DNA of 64,000 nucleotides from Astragalus membranaceus (Eukaryota > Streptophyta > Magnoliopsida > Fabales > Fabaceae). The position numbers were made by a program, and so were the translations under genes. The DNA lies in NCBI GenBank assembly GCA_039519185.1, contig CM076846.1, positions 223,684,659 through 223,748,658 on the forward strand. Reading direction: 5' to 3'. Under the pieces are notes generated by a model. The model was not told the origin of the DNA, searched no databases, and worked only from the letters and a program-made list of their open reading frames with translations. Below, one piece after another: positions 53,730 through 64,000 of this stretch. Within the stretch, counting starts at the first letter, position 1, and every line of letters starts with the position of its first letter.

Positions 53730-55351
53730 TTGCCTGGAGGGGACAGGAACTTGCCTGTCGCCTCTTTCTTTGAATTGCTACCAATAGTGAACGAACCAAA
53801 TTCATCTCCAAAGGAATCATCCTTTTCATCACCAGACATAGATTTTGATTGCTTACTAGTATTCCTAGATACATTTGAATCATCCTCTTCAAATTTCCTC
53901 TTGTTCCTTATGTTCATGCCTGTTACAATAGTGAGCGCAAGAGCATTTACCTCTTCACATTTTAGAACTTGAACAGTTTCTTTAAAGCTTTCATCATCTG
54001 GGGGAAACTCCACAACATAATCCTGAGATGATTTAGAGAGAAATTTAGGGGGCTCCCTCCACATTAAGACATCAACTTCATTTTCAGATAGATTAACCTC
54101 AGCTTCCGTATTAGGAATGTCTTGGCTTTCAGAGTATGTAGGAATAGTAATCAGAGGGTTAGTCTGATCATCATTAGATGTAGAATTTTGGGAATTAGAA
54201 TCTATAGCAACTTGTTGATGTTTCCGGTATTCCTCTAATTCTGTATCAGACATAAAGGCTTCTTTAGGCATAGGGAACATCTCCTCAGGAGAACTATCAA
54301 AACCTATATCACTCCTGGCAGAAAATATATGTGACAGAGACTGTCCTGGAGAGCTCTCCCTTATGAAAATAGGTTTGTTGCTTTGATTCTCAACAATTTT
54401 TGAAAAGATTTCTCCACAGTTGGCTATCATTTCTTCCCATTCTTTCCTAGATATGTCTTTTTCTTTAGCCGTAACATTCACATTACTTGAATCACTCCTC
54501 TGCTGAGAATGATATTTAGGGGCTGCAGTTTCTTTCTGTTTAAAGGTTTTGCTAGCTGTGTCTTTTGTCGTGTCTCCATATCTTTTCTTATGTTCATAGA
54601 GGATAGTTTTAAGAGGTTTGGGTGGTTGAGTGCTCAAATTTTGGTCATACTTTGGGATTGAGGAGCAGTAAGAGGACATAACTTTAGATATTTTGCAGGT
54701 ACGCTGTTCATGCCCAAGAATTCCACAGTTAAAACAAATATCTTGAAGTCTTTCATATTTATAAATGATCCAGATCTTGGGTAGGTCCTGCCTAGGAACC
54801 CAGCATCCTGTAGGGAGAGGTTTTGTGATATCAACTTCAACCTTAGCCCTCATAAAGGTTCTGAGGATACGCCCTTCTATAATAGAGTCTTCTATTTCAA
54901 TAATTTTTCCTGCCTTCTGCACAATAGATTTAGTGTTGATGGAATTCATGAATTCCATGGGAAGGTTATGAAGTTGGATCCAAAACGGGTTAAAATCAAA
55001 GCAAATCTCGTGGGGTGACACCTCTGGGATCCAGTACTGAATACACATCAAGTGATTAAGGAAGAACCATGGGGATTTATCCAAGATTTCTTTGCTGTGA
55101 TCCTCATGAGCGAACGTAAACATAAAGGTGTTTCTGCCCAAATCTGTGATTTGTAGTTTGTCATAGGAAGTCCATGCCTTGCTTATAATTTCACGAGCAG
55201 CAGATCTATTCATAGATTTGACAGTTAGAAGCTTACCAACTAAAGTTCTTCTTGCTATTGACACACTGTTTTGGTTTGCAGGTATGAGGATTTCATGGAG
55301 TTCCTCTGGATTGTCCTGATGAAGAAGTGGAGAGGCAGAGCTTGACGCCAT
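53726..55351 (-). CDS. LINE ORF1 protein (DUF4283 and CCHC knuckle), 541 aa
   Basis: Open from MASSSASPLLHQD (55351) to TGA at 53726. The DUF4283 RNA-binding-like domain spans about residues 25-170 (LVGKLLTVKSMNRSAAREII; ILDKSPWFFLNHLMCIQYW). A zinc knuckle follows (CFNCGILGHEQRTC, about residue 215), then a polar, Ser/Lys/Glu-rich tail of about 320 residues. In plant LINEs this product binds element RNA. The stop and the ORF2 start overlap by 4 nt (ATGA), suggesting coupled re-initiation. No lesion seen. Confidence 0.9.
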   Translation of the reverse strand: MASSSASPLLHQDNPEELHEILIPANQNSVSIARRTLVGKLLTVKSMNRSAAREIISKAWTSYDKLQITDLGRNTFMFTFAHEDHSKEILDKSPWFFLNHLMCIQYWIPEVSPHEICFDFNPFWIQLHNLPMEFMNSINTKSIVQKAGKIIEIEDSIIEGRILRTFMRAKVEVDITKPLPTGCWVPRQDLPKIWIIYKYERLQDICFNCGILGHEQRTCKISKVMSSYCSSIPKYDQNLSTQPPKPLKTILYEHKKRYGDTTKDTASKTFKQKETAAPKYHSQQRSDSSNVNVTAKEKDISRKEWEEMIANCGEIFSKIVENQSNKPIFIRESSPGQSLSHIFSARSDIGFDSSPEEMFPMPKEAFMSDTELEEYRKHQQVAIDSNSQNSTSNDDQTNPLITIPTYSESQDIPNTEAEVNLSENEVDVLMWREPPKFLSKSSQDYVVEFPPDDESFKETVQVLKCEEVNALALTIVTGMNIRNKRKFEEDDSNVSRNTSKQSKSMSGDEKDDSFGDEFGSFTIGSNSKKEATGKFLSPPGK

Positions 55352-55921
55352 AGGAGGGTGGAAAAGCTATAATAAAAGGGATAGGGATAGATTAATCTAT
55401 AAACTGGGTGAAGAAGATTGTGAGGGGATATTGTAATAGATTATGTGATTGGATGATATAAAAAGATATTATAGGATATATTTGAGCTATAACAAGATTT
55501 TTTCTGAGAATAACTATTAAATTAACTTGAAACTGAGAAAAGGAAAGGTTTGATAAGCAGAGGTTGCCAAACTTGAGCGAGAAGTTATCAAAGGGTTTGG
55601 TGTGAGGACACTGAAGAAGAAGGTCGGTTAAGGTTAAGAGAGGGTGTTGATAATTGGTTTTGATGTAAGGTCGGTGAAAGAATAAAGTCGGTTAAGGTTT
55701 AGAGAAGGGGTTGAAAGCTGGGATTTGGTGGGGACAAATACAAAACAGGATAAGAGAAGGAAGGGTGAGAAGCATAAACACGATTCCTAGAGGAAACAAA
55801 ACCCTTCACGGGAACAGAGACCCATAACAAAACCCTAGCAGAGCTTCAAAGGGAACAGAGAAGGTAATATTTGACTTGTATGAATATGGTGTGATTGTTG
55901 ACAGGGTGAGATACGAACAAG

Positions 55922-56766
55922 AGAGCTAGCAAAATGGGCCGAGTCGGGCAAGCCCGAAAAAATATAGGGTTTGGGCTTAAAAAATTGAGCCTATTTTTAT
56001 ATTTGGGCTTTTTGGCCCTATCCATAAAAGTCCGAGCCCGTGTTGGGCCGGCCCGATTGGGCCATGGGTAGCCCGTAAGCCCACAAGTGCTATATGTCAC
56101 GATATAATTCCCTAAAGAATATCCTAAAGTGATTAATTTGACACTAATTATTTTATGTTTTCAATATATAAAACATAATTTGGTCAAAAAAAAATATATA
56201 ATATAAAACATAAACTACACGGTCCACTGTCCATGTATATTATAAAAGCACTCACATGATGATCTATCTATATTCTAAAACATGTTTTTATTATGTACGC
56301 ACCTAATATTAACAAGTTAACATTTAAGTACTTTTCTTGACAATTTATCATATACGTGCCTGTTATGTTTTTAATATTTACTTATAGTTATAACAAGTTG
56401 TTTGTTGTTTTTGTCATAAAAAAAGTTGTTTGTTATAAATGTTGATTATCAATGTATATTGCATTTTGAATTAGGCGGCAAACATAAGTTGCAGTTTAAT
56501 GTTTTCATTTTCTTATTTTAAATTACTCTATTCCTAAAATATAAATAATAAACATATTTTTATTTTATTTTTTATAAAAAATAATTTTTTTAATTAAAAT
56601 TGCGTATAATGCGGGCTAGCCCGAAATGCCCGTAGCCCGCATAGGGCCGGGCTTGGGCCACAAATGTTGAGCCCGGATTAAAATCCGGGCTTTTTAGTCC
56701 AGCCCGCAAAAGCCCGAGCCCGGTATAGGCCGGGTATCGGACCGACTAGCCCGTTTTGCCAGCTCT
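55922..56766. mobile_element. Non-autonomous hAT-like element, 845 bp, GGGCC-rich arms
   Basis: Ends AGAGCTAGCAAAATGGGC and GCCCGTTTTGCCAGCTCT are inverted repeats. Both arms (55930-56095 and 56605-56755) are dense in GGGCTTGGGCC/AGCCCG motifs. The core is A/T. No clear 8-bp duplication. No coding. Confidence 0.75.
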
Positions 56767-57783
56767 AACTAATAGATTAAGGAGAGAGAAAGAGATTAGA
56801 AAGAGATTGAAAATAGAAAAAGTTGTAACAAATTCATTAGGTTAAATTTAAGAAAAAGAATATTACTAAAATATACTATAAAAGGAAAATGTGTTTTTTT
56901 GTTGGAAAAAGTGTTTTTTTTACAAGAAAAGGAAAATGTGTCAATTATTGAAATATAGTTAAGATATTGTTACCAAATATAAAATATTATGATATTTACT
57001 ATAAATGGTTAATATTTACTATAAATTTTATAATTATCAAACACCGACTATTATAACAATACTTGTCAAAAAAAATTATTGAAGGTATTCTTCTAGATAA
57101 ATTTTTAAAAATATAAAAGTATTTTTTACTTTTTTAAACAAAAATAAAATTTGTCATTAAATATTAATTAATAAATATAAAATCTATTAGGGTACATATT
57201 TGAAAATTTAGATTCGTTTTCCAATAAATAAAATATTATGTATTCCTATATATTTTCAAAAAAATATTATGTATTCCTTGTTTAATAAATAAAATATTGA
57301 AGCATGGTTTTTATTAAGATAGATTTTTTTTTGTTACAAAAATTTCTTGGTGATGGGATGACGCCCCAGTCCAAGACAAGAAAAACTTACAGATTTTTTG
57401 AGCACTTACGAATGGAATTACATTTACATCACCCCAATGAAATTAGTAGGATTTTGAACCTGATACCTTCTAGATATAAATTAGGTCATGCTCCATCAAG
57501 TCAACCCCCTTCAATTTTTTTTTATTAAGATACATAATCTAAAAACTTCAAAAAAATAATGTTTATTATTTAAATATTGGGTATTTAAAATTTGATTTAA
57601 AAAAGTTTATATATATATATATAGTTTAGATTTTGCTGTTTATATATATAAAGTTTAGATTTTATTTTTTCAAAAAAAAAAAGTTTAGATTCGATGTTCT
57701 TCATATTTTAAATTTGATGTTTACTTGTTTATAAAAAATTACTGCTTTTGTAAAAAAATTATATATATATATATATATATATA
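56767..57783. other. AT-rich intergenic DNA with simple repeats
   Basis: TA-rich runs at 57608-57622 and 57762-57783. The open frame at 57304-57528 has no recognisable domain. Nothing else supported. Confidence 0.6.
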
Positions 57784-57784
57784 A

Positions 57785-58452
57785 ATCTCTACATTTACAT
57801 CTTGGGGTAGTCTCCTTCCCGCCAAAGCCCCCCTATTTCCCTCCAAATTTTCAGCCACTTGATCACTGCCATGTGTCCACCACGTGTCCCCTTTCTTCTC
57901 TTGCATGCGCAACACGTTCCATTCTCTCATCCTGACACTCACGCTTCCTCACGCTTCCTTTCTTCCTCACGCTTCCTTTCTCTCTCTCTCTCATCTCTCA
58001 GAAGTCCTCATCTCCTTTCTTTCTCTCTGCAGATCTTCTTCCTCTCACTCTCTCCTCGCCGCCGTCCTCCTTTCCTCCTCCCACACCATCACTGCCGTCA
58101 ACCACGAACCAAGCTTTCCTCATCTCCTTTCTTTCTCTCTCGCAGATCTTCTTCCTCTCACTCTCTCCTCGCCGCCGTCCTCCTTCTTCATTTAGGAAAC
58201 TTATATTCAAAATTTTGAAACCCAGGTGTAGCACATATTTCCTCTTCCTGTTACCTTCTTATCTTCTTATTTTGATATTGATTCTGAATTTGATTTCCGC
58301 TTCTGATTTTGTAGAAATACCGAGAGATGAGGGAAAAGAGAGGGAACCGATAGTGGGGGAGATGTGACGGTGATGGAGAGATGCGGTGGTGAGAGAGATG
58401 CTGCTTGCAAAGGAAGCCTCAATGTGGTGGGCCGTGGAACTTGACGCTCCCT

Positions 58453-58515
<63 letters not shown>
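57785..58515 (+). promoter_or_regulatory. Pyrimidine-rich leader-like block with 68-bp duplication and (CT)31
   Basis: 58006-58073 and 58116-58183 are near-identical copies of a CTCATCTCCTTTCTTTCTCT... segment. 58454-58515 is an uninterrupted (CT)n run. The composition resembles a plant 5' leader. Open frames on both strands here (Ser/Leu- and Arg/Glu-rich) are products of the simple sequence. Confidence 0.6.
58454..58515 (+). repeat. (CT)31 microsatellite
   Basis: Uninterrupted CT dinucleotides in the leader-like block. (CT)n tracts are common in plant 5' leaders but also expand neutrally. Confidence 0.95.
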
Positions 58516-58516
<1 letters not shown>

Positions 58517-58779
58517 CCTCGCAAAGGCTTTCTCTCTCAGACCTCGATTTCGACGCGACGCCGCTGCTTGGACGCCATTTGTCTCACCACCGTACAGAAC
58601 AATCACCCCGGAGCTCTCCCTCCCTTAGTTCGAAATCGTTTCTTCTTCTTCTCCCCCTCTTCAATTATTTCTTTCCCCCTTTTTTCTTCATTTGTATTTC
58701 TCTGATTCCTTTTTTCTGTTTTTTTGGTGTTTTGGTCACAACCCCTTTTGATGGTCGAGATGTTTATGAAGGCTGGTTT

Positions 58780-58855
58780 GTCGACAGAAATGAGGTGGTG
58801 GCCATCAAGGTTATCAACTAGGAGAAAAATTCTCAAGCACAAAATGATTGGTCAG
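58780..58855 (+). pseudogene. CIPK-like protein kinase fragment
   Basis: Reads NEVVAIKVIN-stop-EK and, after a one-base frame change, ILKHKMIGQ followed by a donor GTAAAT. CIPK kinases have VAxKxxxKEKxLKHKM at the ATP-binding Lys, so VAIKVIN...EK..LKHKM fits. The TAG at 58819-58821 stands where Lys is expected, and one extra A shifts the frame. The upstream part of the exon (58737-58779) is not recognisable. Confidence 0.55.
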
Positions 58856-58949
58856 GTAAATTGATTTTGTATTTTGGTTTGTCAATTTATTTTTGTTTCT
58901 GTATTGAATGAATGAATGTTGTAAATTGTGCTGTTTTTTTCTGGAGGAG

Positions 58950-59062
58950 TTTGGCGATACCAGATCACCAAAGCGACTTTGTACAATGAAAGATCGACTT
59001 CTTCCCTTCAGTAACCTAAAGTCAAAACTAGCCCCGCCTCCTTTGCAGTCGACATATGCTAG
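58950..59062 (+). pseudogene. Exon-like fragment, unknown origin
   Basis: Open plus-strand stretch GDTRSPKRLCTMKDRLLPFS... to STYAR, followed by GTATAAC, so it has exon-like ends. I do not recognise the gene. A second exon-like piece (about 59688-59799, ending GAAG|GTGAAC after a TTTTTGCAG acceptor) is also unassigned. The remainder of 59063-60768 looks intronic: T-rich, no domain. Confidence 0.35.
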
Positions 59063-60768
59063 GTATAACTTTAGATGACTCTCGAAGTAACTTTCTTCCG
59101 TATATTCACATTATTTCAATTCCTTACCACTTAAATGTTGTTGTCTTGTGTTTTTTTTGTGTTGAATCTTTATTTCCTATTGTCCAACAAAGCCAAATCC
59201 AGGAGGTGGAAGGGAAACATGTGCAGAAACAGGGATAAGCATTTTTTTGGCAAGTTATTGACCTTGATAGTACTGTTATACCTTTGGTTGTAAAATAGGA
59301 CTTGCAAGCCATATGTTACATAGTTGTCTATAAGGGTTCATTTGATATCTGTTTTTACTCTCAAATTTGGTGGACTCAAAGGAAACTATTCTTTGTGCAA
59401 CTGGGTATGAACATCCTATTTTTTCAATGTGGCAAAGCATCTATATGTTAATTTGAAGCTTCAACTTTGTGACCCTAATGCAATTTCATGAACTACTGAA
59501 TGTGTTTGTCATTTATGTTTAAAAATTGAGCTACCTATTGGAATTGATTGCTACATAGCTTCCATTTGAGTTGCTTTATGATGGACCAGCTGTTCTGTTT
59601 CATGTGTTTAGTTATGATTTAATTATTTTGTTGCTTCACTTAGTCATCTCCTCATAGTTTAATGTTGATTGTTTCTTTTTTTGCAGTTCTTTACAACACA
59701 ACCTTATGCATGTGAACCCCTACTCTAGCCTTCCAAAATATCCTCCCAAGTCCCAGCAAAGAGATGGATACAAAGCTATGGGATGAAGAATCTAGAAGGT
59801 GAACAAACAGCTTAAATTACTTTTGAAGTCTAACACTGAATTCATTAAGATTATCTCAGTTCTAATTTATTTGACAAGTGCATTTCTTTCACGTAATATC
59901 AATTAGGCTATCAATTGCTATATCACTTCACATATAGTTACCTATAAATATCTTATTGCAAATGGTCTTCCGCCATAGATTTGAATCGCCAAGCATTACT
60001 AATGAAATGTGCATTGGAACCCTTATTTCTTTCTTTTAAATTTATAAGATCTGAGAGTAGGTGCATGTTGATATAGCGGTAAAAGGGGGGGGGGGTATTA
60101 TCTTTGTATGGCTTATGTTTTGTTTGATTTCATTTTTTGCGTTTGTATTTATTGTTCTTTGTGCTTTGGTGAGTGATTTGTGTCCTGTTCTTGAACTTAT
60201 GTTTTAGTCTTCTCTAATGTGGGTTTTACGAAACTATCTTAAATTTAGTTGATTCAATCATTTCTTTTTAATCAGTTTTTCTTTCTTTTTATTTCTAGCT
60301 GATGGATTATTGTCCTTTAATTGAGATTGGCCCATATGTCAAGTAATTTGGGTCCCTTGGATTGGGAATCTTGGCTCAACAACTAAAACATCATTTCTCT
60401 TGAATGTAGAATCTAGATCCACTTAGAAATTTTTACATGCTCTTATTCTACTACTACTTTTTTTATTTAAAATTTCTACTTTTTATCTGTTTCAATTAGG
60501 GGTTACTTACAGCACAATATGCTCTTTATTGTTTTCAACCCTTTTGTGTGTGCTGTGTTTGATTTAATATGATAGTGAATTAACAGGGGACAGCTTTATT
60601 AACTTTATTATGGTTTTCATTTTTTAAGGTGTTCATGAAGAATGAGGACAACACAATATGCTCTTTGAAGTTTGTTATAAGTGACTGATCAAGTTATTAT
60701 AGTTTGATCAATGCTATCCTCATTCTATTTTTTTTTTTGATTTGGATTGCTTTCTTTTTTGGCTATAG

Positions 60769-61980
60769 ATAGTGTATTTAGGACTCATTGCTCAACAAGG
60801 CAAGTGTATGAAGAAGCAGCTAAAGAAGTTGCCCTTTCTGTTGTTAGTGGCATCTTTTTTTTCTCTAACAGAAATGGAAATTCCATGTTAACAATTTCCC
60901 TTAAATGCTTCTTGGTTTTAATTCATCAGCAAGCATTTTTGCATATGGACAAACAAGCAGTGGAAAGACATACACTATGAGTGGTATAACTGAGTACACT
61001 ATGGCTGACATTTTTAACTATATGGAAAAGGTAAATGAGATTTATATATGTATGAACACACCACTGCATTTGCATTACTTGGTTTTTCTTAAAACCATTT
61101 GTTGATTTTTTTTTTTTTGACAAAAACCATTTGTTGATTTGGTTTTACTGTTTTCTATAGCACTCGGAGAGGGAATTTGTTTTGAAGTTTTCGGCAATAG
61201 AGATTTATAATGAACCTGTAAGGGACCTCCTTTGTCCAGATTGTACTCCTATTAGACTTCTTGATGATCCAGAGGTAAAAACTAAATAGCTTCATCATTT
61301 TTCTAGAGGTAGTAAATGTGCATTTTACTTATGGTTTGTTGATTTAACAGAGAGGAACAGTTGTTGAGAAACTGATTGAGGAAACTGTGAGAGACTGGAA
61401 CCATTTTACAGAACTCATTTCTTTCTGTGAAAGTAAGGATTTGAATGATTTAACTCATTATGTTTTCTTATTTTTTCCTTGATAAAATATTATACTTATC
61501 CTTTGATTTGCATTTTTGCAGCTCAAAGGCAAATAGGGGAGACAACACTGAATGAAGCAAGTTCCAGATCTCATCAGATTCTGAGACTGGTATTATATGT
61601 TATTATTTTTTACAAAGAGCTATGAACTTTGTGAACTTTTATGGCTCATCTTCTCTTACATTTTCTAAATACTGTGGTTTTCAGACAGTTGAAAGTTCTG
61701 CACGTGAATTCCTTGGAAATGACAAGTGTAGCTCTCTATCTGCTTCAATGGTATGAATGATTTGCTCATCTTTTAGCAATATATTTTGAGTATCAGTTTA
61801 TCGTGTTAAAGAACCTCTTTAGGGAATAAGATGATAATTATTTTCTCTTATTCAGAATTTTGTTGATCTTCCTGGAAGTGAGAGGGCATCCCAAACCAAT
61901 TCAGCTGGCACAAGATTGAAAGAGGGTTGCCACATAAACCGTAGTTTACTAACTTTGGGAACTGTTATCCACAAACTCAG
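60769..61980 (+). pseudogene. Kinesin-7 (NACK/CENP-E type) motor-domain fragment, about seven exons
   Basis: Exons: ~60769-60853 (VFRTHCSTRQVYEEAAKEVALSVVSGI), 60930-61030 (SIFAYGQTSSGKTYTMSGI, the P-loop), 61161-61274 (FVLKFSAIEIYNEPVRDLL), 61351-61432 (RGTVVEKLIEETVRDW), 61522-61589 (AQRQIGETTLNEASSRSHQI, switch I), 61685-61750 (ESSAREFLGNDKCSSLSASM), 61856-61980 (NFVDLPGSERASQTN...HINRSLLTLGTVI, switch II). Most introns keep GT-AG. Oddities: the join of the first two exons is broken by about 75 bp of foreign or intronic sequence, and switch II reads DLPGSE where motors have DLAGSE. The motor N-terminus, its end and the stalk are absent. Confidence 0.85.
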
Positions 61981-62536
61981 GTTAGCTGACGATGATTTTC
62001 TTTCGAACATTCAATAGTTGTCATGCCTAAATTCAAAACATGAGTGAATGCTCAAGAGTATTTTATAGTTATATTTTGGGCGGAGGGGTGAATATTTATT
62101 TCATTTATAGCAAAAAAATGGACATATTCCTTATCTCATGTACTATCGTAGTCCATTAGAGCATGTCTTCTTTGATTACATAAATTGTTTCATCAGTTTT
62201 CCCATTTTTCTCATTGGAAATTGTAGTTTTTGATTAGTAACCCTGTTGCACTTTCGTTCCTTTCCCTGCACTTTTTTTCCTTCTCACAAGTAGATCAATC
62301 TTATAGGTCTTTTTCTTATTCTTATTTCTTATTTCTTAATCTTATCTTTCTTTGGTTTGTTTGATAGCCTGTCTCTTCAATTCTTTTTTCCTATCATGCC
62401 CCTCTAGGTATTCTATTTAAACCATCTTGCACATGTTCTCACTCACCACTTTCTTGAACTCTTTCTTCCTTACATGTATTGCTTTCATTCCCTTTTGATA
62501 TCTGCTTAAGGTGATTTTCATCTTTATATGCTGCAG

Positions 62537-62833
62537 GGCCTCTCGAGCAGAAAAGTTGGAGCAACAAGCTTAAATTCTAAGAGTTCTAGATCACATATCA
62601 TTTTCACTTTTGTGATTGAATCTTGGTGTAAGGTATTTCCATTATAATTCAATTTAACATGATTAGCTGTGGGAAACTACCATTTCTTCTATTCAAAATT
62701 GAAAACAGGTTTATACTGTTAAATTTCTATGTCTGATTTATATTGATTGGTACTGCAGGGAACCTCAACAAATGGTTTCAGTAGTACAAAAAGTAGCAGA
62801 ATAAGTCTTATTGATCTCGCTGGTATCTCATGA
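62537..62833 (+). pseudogene. Kinesin-12 (POK/phragmoplast type) motor fragment, two exons
   Basis: Exon 62537-62632 codes GLSSRKVGATSLNSKSSRSH and IIFTFVIESWCK (switch I). Exon 62759-62833 codes GTSTNGFSSTKSSRISLIDL then AGIS-stop, ending in switch II where AGSER is expected. The SLNSKSSRSHIIFTFVIESWCK wording fits kinesin-12, not the kinesin-7 immediately upstream, so the two motors come from different genes. Confidence 0.8.
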
Positions 62834-62845
62834 TGAAAATTTTCT

Positions 62846-63019
62846 CATATTATTGGTGGAAAATTTAAGCTTGGGAGGAAGATTGGGAGTGGATCGTTTG
62901 GCGAGCTTTATTTGGGTATGCACTTTATCTATGGTATTTTTTAGCATTGTTTGTTTGCTTGGGTAATTTGAACTTCAATTTCTGGTTCTTTGTGTTTGTT
63001 TCAGGTGTTAATGTGCAGA
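62846..63019 (+). pseudogene. Casein kinase 1-like fragment (glycine loop)
   Basis: 62846-62915 codes HIIGGKFKLGRKIGSGSFGE then LYLG and a donor GTATGC. After an intron, 63005-63019 codes GVNVQ, then diverges where CK1 kinases read the next residues up to the catalytic Lys. IGGKFKLGRKIGSGSFGE is highly specific for plant casein kinase 1-like proteins. It follows the kinesin-12 stop after about a dozen bases. Confidence 0.85.
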
Positions 63020-63085
63020 TTAAAGTTATCAACTCTCATGCTGCGTCTTTTGGAATTGTTCATGCATCAATTGGAAAGCATCAGA

Positions 63086-64000
63086 CTCACTGGTGCTGGA
63101 AAAACAACTCTGATTGATGTACTTTCTGGTAGAAAAATTGGGGGGTATATTGGTGGGAACATCACTATTTCTGGCCATCCAAAGAAACAAGAAACCTTTG
63201 CCAGAATTTCTGGATACAGTGAGCAAATTGATATTCACTCTCCTCATGTTACTGTCTACGAATCCTTGCTCTATTCCACGTGGCTTCGATTGTCCCCAGA
63301 CATCAATGCTGAAGCCAGAAAGGTTTGTTTCTGAATCTCATGCATTTTCTTGGCTTTCCATAGGCTGTTAACAAGTTTGAACACTTAAGATTTTGCAAGT
63401 AAATTTTCTCTGCAGATGAGTGCATAAACTTGTGTTATATATTTACCATTCATTGTTGAAACTATCATGTCAAAAAATAATAGAAGAAACAAAAAGATGA
63501 GTGTGATAAAAACTTGCATGATTTATCAAATTACTAAATTTGGGACTGACTAATCCCTCTATAATATTCATGGGTGAGCCAACTTCTGGGCTAGATGCAA
63601 GGGCTGCTGCTATTGTCATGAGAACCGTTAAGAACACAGTAGACACTGGAAGAACAGTTGTCTGTACCATTATCAGCCTAGCATTGATATCTTTGAATCT
63701 TTTGATGAGGTGAAAAGGGAAAATTCAGATATGTAGCAATTCTTTGTTTGTTCTTTTCCATTACCAAGTGTACTAATGATTTTGTCACACTGAATGAAAT
63801 GCAGCTTTTGCTGCTTAAGCAAGGAGGGCAAGAGATATATGTGGGGCCACTTGGAAATCATTCTTCCAATTTAATTAGTTACTTTGAGGAAAGTAGAAAA
63901 ATATATATGCTTATATTTTTGCTTCAAATTGTTATCTTCATGTTAATATTTAACCCATGTCATGCACACTTTTATCTTGCAGGGAATACAAGGTGTTAGT
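63086..64000 (+). pseudogene. ABCG (PDR-type) transporter fragment, second nucleotide-binding domain
   Basis: 63086-63322 codes LTGAGKTTLIDVLSGRKIGG (Walker A) through SGYSEQIDIHSPHVTVYESL. The next exon (signature motif region) is missing. 63552-63709 codes NPSIIFMGEPTSGLDARAAA: the Walker B Asp is Gly, and one base is lost near 63670 (HQP region), shifting the frame. 63805-63888 codes LLLLKQGGQEIYVGPLG...LISYFE; its donor reads GAAAGT instead of GTAAGT. 63983-64000 starts the next exon (GIQGVS) and runs off the window. A non-functional copy of a full-size PDR gene segment. Confidence 0.9.

Larger units (their letters stand above)
50231..55885 (-). mobile_element. L1-type LINE, 5.65 kb, poly(A) end and 12-14-bp target duplication
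   Basis: ATGGTGTGATTG occurs at 50219-50230, next to an 18-T run (poly(A) on the minus strand), and again at 55886-55897 followed by TT. Between lie a 5' leader (55352-55885), ORF1, ORF2 and a 3' UTR (50231-50499). The leader repeats a GGTCGGTTAAGGTT/AGAGA phrase twice. Full-length ends show that the insertion was complete; the RT core was lost by a later deletion, or came from an already deleted source copy. Confidence 0.95.
57784..64000 (+). mobile_element. Mosaic of captured gene fragments (possible Helitron or Pack-type element), continues past the window
   Basis: Partial exons with their introns from at least five unrelated genes lie in one orientation: CIPK-like kinase (58780-58855), kinesin-7 (60769-61980), kinesin-12 (62537-62833), casein kinase 1 (62846-63019), ABCG/PDR transporter (63086-64000). 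Joints fall inside exons or introns and most pieces carry stops, frameshifts or changed catalytic residues. A pyrimidine-rich promoter/leader-like block precedes them. The left edge is set where composition changes. A possible Helitron start (A|TCTCTACATTTAC at 57785) is noted, but the right terminus is not in the window, so the element type is inference. Confidence 0.6.

Noticed and set aside
58259..58628. Arg/Glu-repeat and Ser/Leu-repeat ORFs
   Set aside because: Direct translation of a (CT)31 microsatellite in opposite directions.
60747..64000. A single intact kinesin or transporter gene
   Set aside because: Exons belong to different families, key motifs are cut or mutated, and stops and frame changes are present.

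Overview
The window is repeat-dense plant nuclear DNA: AT-rich, intron-bearing, and packed with nested plant retrotransposons, DNA transposons and Helitrons. A dicot is likely, and a papilionoid legume is my best guess from the look of the repeats; that is an impression, not a proof. I find one host gene that looks intact: a five-exon IAA-amino-acid hydrolase (ILR1/ILL family) on the minus strand at 46274-49276, 437 residues, with signal peptide, all metal ligands and a C-terminal HDEL.

Layout, left to right. 1-534 looks like an LTR piece. 1119-9309 is a decayed Ty3/gypsy element (minus strand), split in its integrase by a Tat/Athila-like element (1750-7256, 5-bp target duplication ATAAG). 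9311-11624 holds a probable SINE and a probable solo LTR. 11884-14255 is a deleted hAT element. 14359-22759 is a nearly full CACTA element (TIR CACTACTAGAA, duplication CAA) with TNP2-like and TNPA-like genes on the minus strand. 23079-24128 is a Helitron-like element carrying MITEs. 25128-34602 is a young, almost intact Tekay/Del-type Ty3/gypsy element with 2.4-kb LTRs, duplication ATTTG, and one 1470-codon gag-pol frame broken by two stops. 36060-40217 is a MULE remnant cut by a 421-bp solo LTR and a 2.4-kb solo LTR. 40218-43052 holds two truncated LTRs. 43140-44900 is a LINE relic with a Helitron inside it. 45543-46120 is a short hAT-like element. Then come the ILL gene, a 5.65-kb L1-type LINE (50231-55885, long target duplication) whose RT core is deleted, and another short hAT-like element (55922-56766).

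The right end (about 57.8-64 kb) is a plus-strand mosaic. Exon-intron fragments of a CIPK-like kinase, a kinesin-7, a kinesin-12, a casein kinase 1 and an ABCG/PDR transporter lie head to tail with introns retained and several lesions. This is the pattern expected of a gene-capturing transposon (Helitron or Pack type), and it runs off the window.

Cross-cutting observations: three related Tekay-type LTRs each carry a different GC-rich inverted-repeat cluster at about the same distance from the LTR start, inside the presumed leader; the Tat-like element carries a hairpin motif whose stem varies with compensating changes around a constant AGAA loop; and each of the nine stop codons I could assign to an ancestral codon is a C:G to T:A transition.
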